Assembly (NCBI RefSeq): GCF_016861605.1
Contig: NZ_BOLM01000008.1
Coordinates: forward strand, 1-64,000
DNA: 64,000 nt
DNA from: Levilactobacillus wangkuiensis
GTDB lineage: Bacteria > Bacillota > Bacilli > Lactobacillales > Lactobacillaceae
Reading direction: 5' to 3'
Shown: positions 48,258-57,398 of the stretch, piece after piece
Layout of the letters: the number at the start of each line of letters is the position of its first letter
How positions within the stretch are numbered: the stretch's first letter is position 1
Translations under genes and position numbers: made by a program
Notes under the pieces: model-generated
The model's database searches: none
What the model was told of the DNA's origin: nothing
The model's input: the letters and a program-made list of their open reading frames with translations, nothing else

Positions 48258-48969
48258 ATGAGTCGTTATCCTTTTTATTATTCGGGTTCTTCGCTTGCCA
48301 TTCTGCTTCAGCCTGCGTCAAACGTAAATAGTTCGGCACAAATCGGTCGACATCCTTGACGGGCGTCATCTCTTGCCCCAGTAAACCAATGGTGGCAACT
48401 TGGGGAAGGTTCAACCAGGGGCTGATCTTAGGGGTCGCAGCTGACACGGTCGTGTTAATTAGGTCAGCAAAGTGGCTGGCATCTCCCAGGAACCAAACGG
48501 GTTCAGCGTACTCCGTCACAGCCTCTAAGAAACTCGTGATGTTCGTGTGGGCGTCCGCAATCACGGCCGTTGGCACGCCATCTTTAATCCGGTACAACCC
48601 AGCGAAGACGTTTTGATTCCGGGCGTCAAATAAAGGCGCTACCAGGGCACCTTCCACCGGCACGTTAGCTGCGAGCGTTGCCAGACTGGAAACGGCCACC
48701 AGCTCAATGTCTAGTGTCGACGCGAGCGTCTTGGCGGTCGTCACGGCGATCCGGATGCCCGTGTAGGAACCGGGTCCCGCGGCAACGACGACCCGATCAA
48801 GGTCCGTTGGCTTGAGATCCGCCATCCCCAGAAGTCGTTCAATTTCTGGTAAAAGGTACTCCGCGTGTTTTTGATGAACGGTGACCGTGATGGCAGCTAA
48901 CACCGTGCTGTCATCTAACACGGCGACGCTCAAAGGTCGATTCGATGTATCAATTGCTAAAATCTTCAT
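48241..48969 (-). CDS. tsaB: tRNA threonylcarbamoyladenosine biosynthesis protein TsaB
   Basis: This 242-residue ASKHA-fold partner of TsaD begins MKILAIDTSNRPLSVAVLDD. The core VVAAGPGSYTGIRIAVTTAKTLA is diagnostic. It lacks the metal-binding histidines of TsaD, as expected, and serves as scaffold. It is first in tsaB-rimI, overlapping rimI by 17 bases. Confidence 0.96.
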   Translation of the reverse strand: MKILAIDTSNRPLSVAVLDDSTVLAAITVTVHQKHAEYLLPEIERLLGMADLKPTDLDRVVVAAGPGSYTGIRIAVTTAKTLASTLDIELVAVSSLATLAANVPVEGALVAPLFDARNQNVFAGLYRIKDGVPTAVIADAHTNITSFLEAVTEYAEPVWFLGDASHFADLINTTVSAATPKISPWLNLPQVATIGLLGQEMTPVKDVDRFVPNYLRLTQAEAEWQAKNPNNKKDNDSYVEKI

Positions 48970-49023
48970 AATTACTTGCGTTCCCCTTTACTGGACTTCA
49001 CCAAGCCGGTGAGTTGCCGGGAA

Positions 49024-49056
49024 GTGAAAAGCGGTGGCCGAACTCGCCCACCGCTA
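49024..49056 (-). terminator. Terminator after the thioesterase gene
   Basis: AGCGGTGG and CCACCGCT form an eight-base stem; on the minus strand TTTTCACTTC follows. It lies 110 bases beyond the thioesterase stop and upstream of tsaB. Confidence 0.75.
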
Positions 49057-49162
49057 ACCATCTGTCTCGGTTGTTGCGCCCGTTTACTGTCTTTATCAGT
49101 TTATTATACTACCACAAACGGACGGGCGCGACATCTTCTCTGCTTGAATTTTCTTAAAAAGA

Positions 49163-49906
49163 CTACCGTGTTTGCCACTGAATCGTTGCCTTGGCAGCTA
49201 ACACGTCGCCACTGTAGATGGCATGTTGACTAACCAACGCGTCATCTGGCTGCCCGTAATCGCTAGTGACTTGCCGGCCGTACGTGACCTCATTTTCATA
49301 CCGGATCCGAATATCTTTCGGCTGATGCTGGCGTAAAAAGTCTGCCGGCAGGGCATCCAGCATCCACTCGAAGTAATGGGCGTTGTTGACGTGACCGTTT
49401 TCATCGATATCAAAGTAACGGACCGTGTAGGGCTTATCCGCCAATGTGGTTTTCTCAGGTAACCGGTCTGGCCGGGGCAACCGGGGTAACCGCACGCTCG
49501 GTTCACTCTCGTAAGGCGCCATGACCTCGGCCGGAATCGCCGCAATCTTGCGGGTCGCGTAACTCATAGTTACCCAGATTCCCTCAGCATACGCCAATTG
49601 ATTGCCGTCGGCGTCGAGTAGCCAGTATTCGCGGTAGGCAAAGTACTTGTTAAACGACGTTGCCCGGGTCTTCAGCGTCACTTGGTCGCCAATTGCTGGC
49701 AACTGGGTCACCTGAATATGGTACTGGGTCACGACCCAGCCCACCCCGTGGGATTGCACAAATTCTGTGGTCAAACCCAGAGTGGCATTCTGATCCTCAG
49801 AGACCAACACGAAGAGGTCGATCAGCATGGCCAGGGTCAAATGGCCGGTATCGTCTGCTTCATAGTAAACGACACGATGTGGTTCGGTAAATTCATTTGC
49901 GGCCAC
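49163..49906 (-). CDS. Acyl-ACP thioesterase
   Basis: This 247-residue double-hotdog protein of the FatA/FatB-like family (PF01643) has the catalytic-region motif DIDENGHVNNAHYFEWMLDAL in its second half. The first half has the matching YYEADDTGHLTLAMLID. It hydrolyses acyl-ACP, releasing free fatty acids; chain preference is unknown. It starts five bases after the rsmI stop, so it is probably read from the same message. Confidence 0.9.
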   Translation of the reverse strand: MAANEFTEPHRVVYYEADDTGHLTLAMLIDLFVLVSEDQNATLGLTTEFVQSHGVGWVVTQYHIQVTQLPAIGDQVTLKTRATSFNKYFAYREYWLLDADGNQLAYAEGIWVTMSYATRKIAAIPAEVMAPYESEPSVRLPRLPRPDRLPEKTTLADKPYTVRYFDIDENGHVNNAHYFEWMLDALPADFLRQHQPKDIRIRYENEVTYGRQVTSDYGQPDDALVSQHAIYSGDVLAAKATIQWQTR

Positions 49907-49911
49907 CTAGG

Positions 49912-50796
49912 TCACTCCTTGTCTAAATGATGATACGTGTTATAGATTGCTTGTTTCTTCACGCCACGCAGGTTGGCGACCTCTTTGATGGCAGCGTTAG
50001 GCTTCTCCCCCGCCGCAATCAACCGGTCGACCTGGACCTCGACGGGTTCGCTCAAATCGACCGCCGTCGTTGCCGTCGTGGTGGGCGCGGGATTCCCGCC
50101 AACCAACACCACGAATTCTCCTCGGACCGTATCCGTGGCGGCCCATTCAGCCAACTCGGCTAGAGACCCACGGAGAAATTCTTCGTAGCGCTTGGTGAGT
50201 TCCCGACAAAGCACGGCGGGCCGGTCATCCCCAAAGCCCGTTGCCAGGTTTTGCAGCGTCTTCTTCAACCGGTGTGGGGCTTCGTAGAAGATCAAGGTTT
50301 CTGGACGTTGCGCCAAGCCCTCGATTTCAGACCGTTGATCCTTAGGCTTGCGGTCTAAGAAGCCGTAGAAATAAAATGGTTGTGGCAGTAAACCAGAGGC
50401 AATCAACGCGGTTAACCCAGCGTTCGCCCCAGGTAACGGCACTACGGGAATCTGCGCCGCGATACAGGCATTGACCAGCTCGTGACCGGGATCCGAAATA
50501 GACGGCATCCCCGCGTCACTGACCTGGGCAATGTCTTGTCCCTGTTGGAGTTTGGCCACCAACTGGGGAATACGTTCCTGCGTATTGTGTTCGTGAAAGC
50601 TGATTTGTTTCGTGGTAATTTCAAAATGATTTAATAATTTCTGGGTGTTACGGGTATCCTCGGCGGCAATTAAATCGGCGGCCTTTAGGGTCTTAACCGC
50701 CCGAAAAGTCATGTCGTCTAGGTTTCCAATGGGCGTTGGCACCAGGTATAAATGTCCCTGGGCATCGTCCTTAAAACTCCGTGTTCGTTCCATCAT
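49912..50796 (-). CDS. rsmI: 16S rRNA (cytidine1402-2'-O)-methyltransferase
   Basis: This 294-residue tetrapyrrole-methylase-fold enzyme has LYLVPTPIGNLDDMTFRAV at the start, then AEDTRNTQKLL and SDAGMPSISDPG, the SAM-binding signatures. A C-terminal RsmI-type helix-turn-helix (PNAAIKEVANLRGVKKQAIYN) is present. Adjacent ATGs at 50796 and 50793 follow AGGAGG. The order yabA-rsmI is the usual Firmicutes one. Confidence 0.96.
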   Translation of the reverse strand: MMERTRSFKDDAQGHLYLVPTPIGNLDDMTFRAVKTLKAADLIAAEDTRNTQKLLNHFEITTKQISFHEHNTQERIPQLVAKLQQGQDIAQVSDAGMPSISDPGHELVNACIAAQIPVVPLPGANAGLTALIASGLLPQPFYFYGFLDRKPKDQRSEIEGLAQRPETLIFYEAPHRLKKTLQNLATGFGDDRPAVLCRELTKRYEEFLRGSLAELAEWAATDTVRGEFVVLVGGNPAPTTTATTAVDLSEPVEVQVDRLIAAGEKPNAAIKEVANLRGVKKQAIYNTYHHLDKE

Positions 50797-50804
50797 GTGG
50801 CCTC

Positions 50805-51152
50805 CTACTGATCGCGGTAAATAACTTCCAGGCAAAAGGCACATTCCTCATCCTGCTTGCGCCGGGTTCCGTAGAATTCCCGGCAAACGTGAAAGCCTTC
50901 CTCATAAAGTTTCTCCAGAATCTGTCGCGACTTGGAGAGCCCTTGGGGTGTTTCGGGATCCTCAGGCAATGTCTTCTGTAGCTCCCGCACCAAGTCCCGC
51001 AAGTGCTGATTCTCAATTTCTAATTCGGCATTTTGCTCAAACACCTGCGTCATCTGCGTTTGTAAGTCAGAGAATTGGGCGAGCATCTGCTGCAACTGAC
51101 CCTCAAGACTCTTGAACTGATCATAAACTTCTTCTTTATCCAAAGCTGCCAC
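50805..51152 (-). CDS. yabA: DNA replication initiation control protein YabA
   Basis: This 115-residue protein has an N-terminal coiled coil (residues 5-65) and a C-terminal zinc-binding part with His-Cys (FHVCREFYG) and ECAFC. YabA binds DnaA and the beta clamp to restrain re-initiation. It lies between holB and rsmI, as in B. subtilis. Confidence 0.95.
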   Translation of the reverse strand: MAALDKEEVYDQFKSLEGQLQQMLAQFSDLQTQMTQVFEQNAELEIENQHLRDLVRELQKTLPEDPETPQGLSKSRQILEKLYEEGFHVCREFYGTRRKQDEECAFCLEVIYRDQ

Positions 51153-51172
51153 CCCTCCAATGCTGACTAGTC

Positions 51173-52186
51173 TTAGCGCATTTGCGCCAGAATCTGTAAC
51201 GTTAAGGCTTCTAAGATTGCTTGAAAATTCATGTTCCCGGCCAACTGCCCGCGCGTGGCAAGTGTCAGCGTCATGATGGCCACCAGCTGGTCGATGGACA
51301 GGCGTTGACCCACCTCACGACTCGCCTGTGCCACTTGCGGATAGGCTAAGTCATCTGGACCGACCGTCCCCGACTGTTGGCGTAAGGCATCGTGCCAGGC
51401 CTGAACGACCATGTCTAAGACAATACCTTGCCGATCTCGGTTACTGCCCAGCGGGACCAGGTCCGTTTGCACACGAACAAAGGCCCGCTCATCCTTAGCA
51501 CAACAGGCGGCTAACCATTGGCCCACCGCCGTCTGTGCGTCCTTTAGCCAGTCATCCGTCGTCAAATCCATGGCGGCACTGACGCTTTCTGTTAAGGTGG
51601 TCAACAAGTAGCGTTGACTTGGCGCGACGCCGGCCGTGGCCAGGGCATCCGTCAGGGCTCGTGGCGACACCCGGAGAAAATCAACGACCTGAGTCCGCGA
51701 CAAAATCGTGGGTAAAATCAGGTTTTTATTGGCCGTCAACAATAACGCCACCGTGTTACCTACGGGTTCTTCAATAAACTTTAACAGGCTATTAGCGGCA
51801 CCAGTCGTCATGCGGTCGACCTGGTCGACGATGAAGATTTTTTGATTGCCCTCCACCGCACTCTTGGTGAATTCCGCCTTTAAGTAGCGGACTTGGTCGA
51901 CCTTAATGCGTTGGCCGTCTGGGACCACGCTGACCACGTCGGGATGGTCACCCGCCATGATGCGCCGGCACTCGGCACACGTGCCGCAGGGCAAGCCCTC
52001 GGGCGTGACATTTTGGCAAAATAGCCGCATGGCCACGGTCCGCGCAACCGCTTGCCGGCCGGTCCCATCCGCACCATTAAAAAGGTAGGCGTGCGCCAGA
52101 TGATTGGTTTGAATCAGTTGCATAAAGTGGGTCACGAGTTGCGGCTGAAGCCGTTTGGCCGTGGCGACCACGGATTCTTCGGTCAT
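51173..52186 (-). CDS. holB: DNA polymerase III subunit delta prime
   Basis: This 337-residue clamp-loader subunit has a degenerate P-loop (GADGTGRQ), the zinc cluster CQN...CGTCAECRR, and KIFIVDQVDRMTTGAANSLLK followed by an EEP segment, as in DnaX but with altered ATPase residues, which is normal for delta prime. It works with DnaX (54997-56733). It follows darA by nine bases. Confidence 0.95.
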   Translation of the reverse strand: MTEESVVATAKRLQPQLVTHFMQLIQTNHLAHAYLFNGADGTGRQAVARTVAMRLFCQNVTPEGLPCGTCAECRRIMAGDHPDVVSVVPDGQRIKVDQVRYLKAEFTKSAVEGNQKIFIVDQVDRMTTGAANSLLKFIEEPVGNTVALLLTANKNLILPTILSRTQVVDFLRVSPRALTDALATAGVAPSQRYLLTTLTESVSAAMDLTTDDWLKDAQTAVGQWLAACCAKDERAFVRVQTDLVPLGSNRDRQGIVLDMVVQAWHDALRQQSGTVGPDDLAYPQVAQASREVGQRLSIDQLVAIMTLTLATRGQLAGNMNFQAILEALTLQILAQMR

Positions 52187-52195
52187 ATTTTCCTC

Positions 52196-52525
52196 CTAAA
52201 ACCGGTGGAACTGCTCAACGGGCATCACGAACACCGTGGCGCCGCCGACTTGGACTTCGACCGGGTAAGCGGAAGTACTGTCAAGTTGGGCATCCAGGTT
52301 AACGGGTGGCGTCATGAACTGCTGCCGCGTGTGGCTGGCTTCCTTGATCATGTTCAGCACCTCATCCACGCGGTCGTCTTCCAACCCAATCATAAACGTC
52401 GTGTTCCCGGACTTTAAGAAGCCGCCGGTCGTGGATAACCGGGTCGCGCGAATATCGTGATCGATAAATTCATTACTGAGACGGTTTGCATCCTTATCTT
52501 GGACAATGGCGATTAATAATTTCAT
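52196..52525 (-). CDS. darA: Cyclic-di-AMP receptor DarA (PII-like)
   Basis: This 109-residue PII-like protein starts MKLLIAIVQDKDANRL and has the TRLSTTGGFLKSGNTTFMIG B-loop region that contacts c-di-AMP, and the terminal VFVMPVEQFHRF. It is also called PstA in some species, which is unrelated to the phosphate permease above. It sits between tmk and holB, the standard place. Its output partner is not known. Confidence 0.95.
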   Translation of the reverse strand: MKLLIAIVQDKDANRLSNEFIDHDIRATRLSTTGGFLKSGNTTFMIGLEDDRVDEVLNMIKEASHTRQQFMTPPVNLDAQLDSTSAYPVEVQVGGATVFVMPVEQFHRF

Positions 52526-52552
52526 AACTGGTTTCCTCCCTCAATGCCGGTG

Positions 52553-53197
52553 CTAAAAGTAAGCTTGGGCCGTGTGCTTGATGAGTGCCAACGCCTGTTC
52601 CACCACAACTTCAGGTGCCTGCGTGGCATCAATCAGTTTGATTCGTTCCGGGTGCGCAGCTTGTAAGCGCAAATAGGCCGCCCGGACCCGGTCATGGAAG
52701 GCCGCCTGCTCAACGTCTAACCGGTCGACCTTCTGGGGGTCCCGGTGCGCTTGAATCCGGTGTAGCCCCACCTCAGCGGGAACATCGAAGTACACGGTCA
52801 ATTCGGGCAACAGCCCGTCCGTGGCAAATTCATTCATTTGGGCAACGGCAGCTTCCCCGATTTCGCGGCCAGCCCCTTGATAGGCAACGGAACTGTCCAC
52901 GTAACGGTCACACAACACCAATTTGTCGGCAGCTAACGCGGGTAAAATGGTCTCCGCTAAGTGTTGCCGCCGAGCCGCTGCGTACAGTAAGGCTTCCGTG
53001 CGATAATCCATCGCCGTGTTGGCGCGGTCTAAAATGATGGCCCGAATACTCTCAGAAATCGGGTTACCCCCGGGTTCTCGCGTAATCGTGAGTCGGTCAC
53101 CCAACACAGGCGCAATTTGTGCGGTAATGGCCTGCAGCGCGCTAGTTTTCCCGGCGCCGTCGGGTCCTTCAAAACTAATAAACGTTCCTGACAACAT
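52553..53197 (-). CDS. tmk: Thymidylate kinase
   Basis: This 214-residue kinase phosphorylates dTMP to dTDP. P-loop GPDGAGKT is at residues 11-18, DR(Y/H) motif LCDRYVDSSVAYQG mid-protein, and a lid region near RDPQKVDRLD. The start is uncertain: ATG 53197 is preceded by GGGGT at short distance, and ATG 53209 in the same frame has no ribosome site. It heads the tmk-darA-holB-yabA-rsmI cluster. Confidence 0.96.
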   Translation of the reverse strand: MLSGTFISFEGPDGAGKTSALQAITAQIAPVLGDRLTITREPGGNPISESIRAIILDRANTAMDYRTEALLYAAARRQHLAETILPALAADKLVLCDRYVDSSVAYQGAGREIGEAAVAQMNEFATDGLLPELTVYFDVPAEVGLHRIQAHRDPQKVDRLDVEQAAFHDRVRAAYLRLQAAHPERIKLIDATQAPEVVVEQALALIKHTAQAYF

Positions 53198-53302
53198 ACT
53201 CGACCCCATTTTTGTTTGATAGGTATATTGTACTTGAATTCAGAATTGATGTCTATTTGCATCGCTAGCTTTCGCCTGTTTCTTACCAAAAGTTCACGAC
53301 TT

Positions 53303-53551
53303 GGCGTTGGTGAAAATGGTTCCTCGCTGGTCGTTCCCGCCGGTGGGCTCAAACCGCCCTGCTGTGGGGAACGGCTCCAGCCTGGGAAGCGGTCTTCCGC
53401 CTCGCCTTGAAACCTCGCTGTGGTTCGCGAGTTTCCAAGGTCGTCCCGTGCTCTAGACTGAGAAGTTCACTCAGTCAAGACCACCGACACAGCTGGTCAG
53501 TTTGGCCCGCCTCTGGTCACTGACACTGCGTGGACCTTTTCACCAACTCCG
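53303..53551 (+). repeat. Structured intergenic repeat, subfamily B, copy 4 (longest)
   Basis: Outer arms GTTGGTGAAAATGGT and ACCTTTTCACCAAC pair and recall the TGGTGAAAA ends of subfamily A. Inside are GGTGGGCTCAAAC with GTTTGGCCCGCC, then CCTTGAAACCTCGC with GCGAGTTTCCAAGG, then TCT-A-GACTGAG with CTCAGTC-A-AGA. CGACACAGC follows. It lies upstream of tmk. The remaining 53552-53720 shows no gene. Confidence 0.85.
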
Positions 53552-53715
53552 TCATTCATGGTCACGCACTATGCAAGTCTGACCGACACCAAATTTTTTC
53601 TATCGTAGACACCACAACTAGCGAACGCAAAACCAATTCAACCAATTATCCTAACGTTGCTTAAATTTTTTCAACTCACTCTCCTCAATTCTACACGCCC
53701 CGTCAACACGAGCGC

Positions 53716-53751
53716 GTAAAAAAAGACGAAAGCCACAACGCCTTCGTCTTC
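53716..53751 (-). terminator. Terminator of the recR-yaaL unit
   Basis: AAGACGAAGG and the CTTTCGTCTT side pair and run into TTTTTTACGC on the minus strand. Confidence 0.85.
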
Positions 53752-53769
53752 TCCTTGCTACTTATTAAA

Positions 53770-54021
53770 TTAATCGCGGAACACTGCGGCGGAGATGTGC
53801 TTTCCTCTGACGTGACGGCGACGGGCTTCACGGTACAAGAAGAGGTACGTCTGCCGGGCCAGCGCGGTGTTGGCCGTCATTTGATTGTCGGCGTCCGCAA
53901 TGGCCTCTTCCGTTTGCTTGGCATGGTCCCAACGGTCCTTGGCGTCGTCGATGCTCAACAAAAGTTGTTCATCGTACGCAGCCTTTAACCGTGGGAGTTG
54001 CCGTTTCTTTCGTCCAAACAC
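53770..54021 (-). CDS. YaaL family (DUF2508) small protein
   Basis: This 83-residue, mostly helical protein begins with a basic FGRKKRQLPRLKAAYDE and ends in a basic YREARRRHVRGKH. It matches the YaaL/DUF2508 proteins encoded next to recR in Firmicutes. Function unknown. The start is GTG 54021 after GAGGAGGG. It is separated from recR by 14 bases. Confidence 0.85.
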   Translation of the reverse strand: MFGRKKRQLPRLKAAYDEQLLLSIDDAKDRWDHAKQTEEAIADADNQMTANTALARQTYLFLYREARRRHVRGKHISAAVFRD

Positions 54022-54035
54022 GTGGCAACCCTCCT

Positions 54036-54635
54036 CTACATTTCCGTTCGGCCTTCAACCGCCTTGAACAGCGTCATTTCATCCGCGTATTCAATATCAC
54101 TCCCGACGGACAAGCCGTGGGCTAACCGCGTGACCTTGATTCCGGCCGGTTTGATCAACCGTGACAGGTACATGGCCGTGGCTTCACCCTCTGGCGTGGC
54201 GTTGGTGGCGATGATAACTTCTTTAATTGACGGATTCTGCTGCAACCGGTTGATGAGGCTGGCAATGTTCAGGTCTTCCGGCCCCTTGCCTTCGATTGGC
54301 GACATGACCCCTTGCAAAACGTGGTACAGGCCATGATATTCCTTCATCTTTTCCATCACCATGATGTCCTTGGCCTGTTCGACCACCAAGACGTGCGATT
54401 GATCCCGCGTCTTGTCGGTACAGATGACACACGGATCACTCTCGGTAATGTTTCCACAGATGGAACAGAAGTGCAGGTTTTTCTTAGCTGAAATTAAAGC
54501 CTTGGAAAACGCCGTGACGTCGTCTTCTTGCATATCAATCGTGAAGAAGGCCAGCCGCGTCGCTGACTTTTGCCCAATACCGGGCAGCTTCATGTAGCTG
54601 TCGATCAGTTGGGCAATCGGTTCTGGATACTGCAT
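54036..54635 (-). CDS. recR: Recombination protein RecR
   Basis: This 199-residue protein of RecFOR-type gap repair has an N-terminal helix-hairpin-helix ([15 protein letters not shown]), a zinc finger CSICG...CVIC, and a Toprim domain ([29 protein letters not shown]). ATG 54635 has AAAGGA ten bases upstream. A GTG at 54641 is in frame but too close to that site. It is co-oriented with dnaX and ebfC. Confidence 0.97.
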   Translation of the reverse strand: MQYPEPIAQLIDSYMKLPGIGQKSATRLAFFTIDMQEDDVTAFSKALISAKKNLHFCSICGNITESDPCVICTDKTRDQSHVLVVEQAKDIMVMEKMKEYHGLYHVLQGVMSPIEGKGPEDLNIASLINRLQQNPSIKEVIIATNATPEGEATAMYLSRLIKPAGIKVTRLAHGLSVGSDIEYADEMTLFKAVEGRTEM

Positions 54636-54656
54636 GGTCACAACGTCCTTTCTAGA

Positions 54657-54977
54657 TTACATCCCGGGAATGTTCATGCCTTGCGTGTATTTGCCCAGGG
54701 ATTGTTTCGTTGCTGCATCAACTTGGCCCAGGGCGTCGTTAACGGCGGCCAGGACTAAGTCAGCCAACATATCAGGGTCATCGGGATCGATGGCTTCTGG
54801 CTTGATGGTCAGGTCGGTCATCTTCCGTTCACCGGTAAAGGTGGCTTGGACCATGCTATCTGGTGAAACGCCGGTAAAGCTTTGGGCGTTCAAGTTGTTT
54901 TGGTCCTCTTCCATCTTCTTTTGCATTTGGCGCATTTGTTTCATCATGTTTCCCATATTTCCCATGTTCCGCATCAT
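54657..54977 (-). CDS. ebfC: YbaB/EbfC nucleoid-associated protein
   Basis: This 106-residue protein is rich in Met and Gln at its N-terminus ([16 protein letters not shown]). The dimer core [22 protein letters not shown] and the C-terminal [13 protein letters not shown] are typical. EbfC binds DNA with little specificity. It lies between dnaX and recR, the standard place. Confidence 0.95.
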   Translation of the reverse strand: MMRNMGNMGNMMKQMRQMQKKMEEDQNNLNAQSFTGVSPDSMVQATFTGERKMTDLTIKPEAIDPDDPDMLADLVLAAVNDALGQVDAATKQSLGKYTQGMNIPGM

Positions 54978-54996
54978 TAATCATCCTTTCAAGGTT

Positions 54997-56733
54997 TTAA
55001 TCATTTTTAACATCAACAACATCTTTACCAAACAGTTCTTCCGCCTTGGTGACGACGGGATTAGGTGCTGGCTTAGCTGGTTCCGGTGACTCAGCGTTAT
55101 TCTGCAACTCCTCACGATGGTCTGTCAAATAATTCTTTCGAATCGTTGGCCAGTCATCCTTGGGCACGAAAACAACGGGTAACGCCGTCCCAATCATGCG
55201 ATCCAAGCCGTTTTCCAGGGCGTCGGTCAACTCGTGATCGGTCGTCGCACGCTGGTAAAGGAACGAGTAATCGAAGGCCACAATGACCCCGGAATCCGCC
55301 GCCGCTACCGGTTGCGATACCTTCATCACGGCCCGCTGGGTAATAGACAACGTGTCCAGCAGATCTGGCCAAACCTCTTGGAGTTGGTTGAGCTTCTCAC
55401 GGGTGGCCGACCCCAAAACGGGATAGATCTTCGCGAGATTAACCTCTTTAGCCGGCGCTGCCTTCGTCGTTCGTGGCTTGGCCGCTGCGGGTTTCGCCGC
55501 AACCGGTGCTTGTTCCAGTTGCTTGACCGTGTTGCGTAGTTGGTCGACCTCGTGTTGCAGGGACGTCAGTTCGCTTGAACTGGCTGCCGTTTGTGGTACG
55601 GCGGATGCCTCAGCCGTTGGTGCTACCGGTTGGGCTGCACCCACCTGCCGGCCAATTTCAGCCAATTTAATGGTCAAAATTTCTAGGTAGACGTCGGGAT
55701 GGGTCGTGAACCGCATCTGTTGTTGAATGGCGTTTAACTCATTGATCATGGCGTACATGGTCTGTGCTGGCGTTTTCTCAGCCAAAGCCTGGAAGTCCTC
55801 GCTCACACTGCCCATCTCGGCCTCTTCAACCAGCTGCGGGGCCTGCTGATAGAGTAACAAATCGCGGGCATAACTGATGACGTCCTCGGTGAACCGCTCG
55901 GCATCCTTGCCCGCTTCCAAAACGGATTGGAGCGTGGCTAAGGCCGCCTTGGTATCTCCGGCTAGGACCTGTTGCACGTAGGTTGCCAATAGTTCGTGGG
56001 TCACACTCCCCGTCACCAACAACGCGTTATCCAAGGTGATTTCATTGTCCCCAAAGGACAACGCCTGGTCGAGAATACTCAGCGCATCCCGCATACCACC
56101 TTCGGCTGCCTTGGCAATCACCTTAACAGCCTGTTCATCGTAGGTGACACCCTTCTGGTCCAAGATATACGTCATCCGGTTGTAACTATCATTGGCCGCA
56201 ATTCGTTTGAAATCAAATCGTTGGGTCCGCGAAATAATTGTGGCTGGAATCTTGTGGGGTTCCGTGGTGGCTAAGATGAAAATCACGTTAGCCGGTGGCT
56301 CTTCCAACGTCTTTAACAGCGCGTTGAACGCCCCCGTCGATAGCATATGAACTTCATCAATAATGTAGACTTTGTAATCGGCCACGGTCGGCGCGTACTT
56401 CACCTTATCCCGGATATCCCGAATTTCTTCGACCCCGTTGTTCGAAGCCGCATCGATTTCAATCACATCGTTGAGCGTTCCCTCGGTGATGGCCTTGCAG
56501 GTCTCACATTCGTTGCAGGGTTCGCCGTCCGTTTGATGGTGACAGTTGATGGCCTTCGCAAAGATTTTAGCCGCCGAAGTCTTCCCGGTTCCCCGCGGAC
56601 CAGCAAAGAGGTACGCGTGACTGATTTGGTTGGTCGTAATGGCGTTTTTCAAGGTGCGGGTAATGACTTCTTGCCCGATCATATCCTCGAATCGCTGGGG
56701 CCGCCAGACCCGGTAAAGTGCTTGATAAGCCAT
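54997..56733 (-). CDS. dnaX: DNA polymerase III subunits gamma/tau
   Basis: This 578-residue clamp-loader ATPase has Walker A GPRGTGKTSAAKIFAKAINC, a zinc cluster CNECETCK, DEVHMLSTGAFNALLKTLEE, and the SRTQRFDFKR sensor. The C-terminal half (after residue 390) has an Ala/Pro-rich linker and tau-specific domains. I chose ATG 56733 with AAAGGA upstream, ten codons inside the longer frame. No internal frameshift site was sought or is needed. Repeat A4 lies directly upstream. Confidence 0.97.
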   Translation of the reverse strand: MAYQALYRVWRPQRFEDMIGQEVITRTLKNAITTNQISHAYLFAGPRGTGKTSAAKIFAKAINCHHQTDGEPCNECETCKAITEGTLNDVIEIDAASNNGVEEIRDIRDKVKYAPTVADYKVYIIDEVHMLSTGAFNALLKTLEEPPANVIFILATTEPHKIPATIISRTQRFDFKRIAANDSYNRMTYILDQKGVTYDEQAVKVIAKAAEGGMRDALSILDQALSFGDNEITLDNALLVTGSVTHELLATYVQQVLAGDTKAALATLQSVLEAGKDAERFTEDVISYARDLLLYQQAPQLVEEAEMGSVSEDFQALAEKTPAQTMYAMINELNAIQQQMRFTTHPDVYLEILTIKLAEIGRQVGAAQPVAPTAEASAVPQTAASSSELTSLQHEVDQLRNTVKQLEQAPVAAKPAAAKPRTTKAAPAKEVNLAKIYPVLGSATREKLNQLQEVWPDLLDTLSITQRAVMKVSQPVAAADSGVIVAFDYSFLYQRATTDHELTDALENGLDRMIGTALPVVFVPKDDWPTIRKNYLTDHREELQNNAESPEPAKPAPNPVVTKAEELFGKDVVDVKND

Positions 56734-56786
56734 GCAATCTGTTCCTTTCTTGAAAATATTCATCTGATTAAATGGTCGTTGGTTTT

Positions 56787-56965
56787 GCCTCCGGGCTGGT
56801 GAAAACTGAGCCGTGACGCTGTGGGCGCCCGTCTGGAGCCTGAGAAGCGGTCTCCAGAATTACTTTGAGCCGCTGAGAAACGCGTCTCAAAGATAGCAGT
56901 TACCTAAGCGGGAAACCCGCTAAGGTAACTCCCACGGCTGAGCTCATTTTCACCAGCCCTGCGGC
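56787..56965 (+). repeat. Structured intergenic repeat, subfamily A, copy 4
   Basis: The closing stem GCCTCCGGGCTGGTGAAAA pairs with TTTTCACCAGCCCTGCGGC. P2 is TCTGGAGCC...GCGGTCTCCAGA. P3 is CTTTGAGCCGC...GCGTCTCAAAG. P4 is AGTTACCT-A-AGCGGG (56898-56912) with CCCGCT-A-AGGTAACT (56915-56930). It begins 54 bases upstream of dnaX. 56966-57229 contains no gene I can name. Confidence 0.85.
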
Positions 56966-57224
56966 GTACATCGACTTAACCCGCTAATCTGTTCACTAGT
57001 ATTTGTCCGTCTCTGATAGGATTTTCATCAACTCTACCGCCACCTAGAAACCTACTTAGTATCATCAAATTAACCGCAATATTTCTTTACATGTGACGCA
57101 AACGTTCTCTTAATTTTACCCATTTTGTTTAAATTCACTGATTAACATTATAGCCTTTTTGACCGGGTCCTGTCACGACTCAAGTCGGAGATTTACCGGA
57201 ACTTAATGGGCTAAATTTGGACAC

Positions 57225-57256
57225 GAAAAAACTCCCAGTCCACGGACTAGGAGTTG
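57225..57256 (-). terminator. Terminator of ffs
   Basis: AACTCCTAGTCC and GGACTGGGAGTT pair (one wobble) and are followed on the minus strand by TTTTTCGTG. Confidence 0.9.
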
Positions 57257-57267
57257 GAATTATCACA

Positions 57268-57363
57268 TAAACTTGAAGCACAAAGCGAAACGAACTTAGT
57301 GCTGCTTCCTTCCGGACCTGACACGATTCGTAAGCCCACCCTTGCTCCAAGGCCTTTACGGCA
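57268..57363 (-). ncRNA. ffs: 4.5S-like signal recognition particle RNA
   Basis: On the minus strand the helix-8 core GTCAGGTCCGGAAGGAAGCA is exactly the conserved SRP RNA tetraloop and symmetric-loop region. It is flanked by the arms TACGAATCGTG and CTAAGTTCG and by an outer stem of GCAAGGGTGGGC type. Ends are set from the promoter (57370-57398) and the terminator, so each may be off by several bases. It is the small SRP RNA, which with Ffh targets membrane proteins. Confidence 0.93.
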
Positions 57364-57369
57364 AATACT

Positions 57370-57398
57370 AGTATATCATGATTTATTCTTGCTGTCTA
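57370..57398 (-). promoter_or_regulatory. ffs promoter, inside the end of tadA
   Basis: On the minus strand TAGACA (57393-57398), 17 bases, TATACT (57370-57375). It overlaps the last codons and stop of tadA. Transcription should begin near the 5' end assigned to ffs. Confidence 0.8.
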
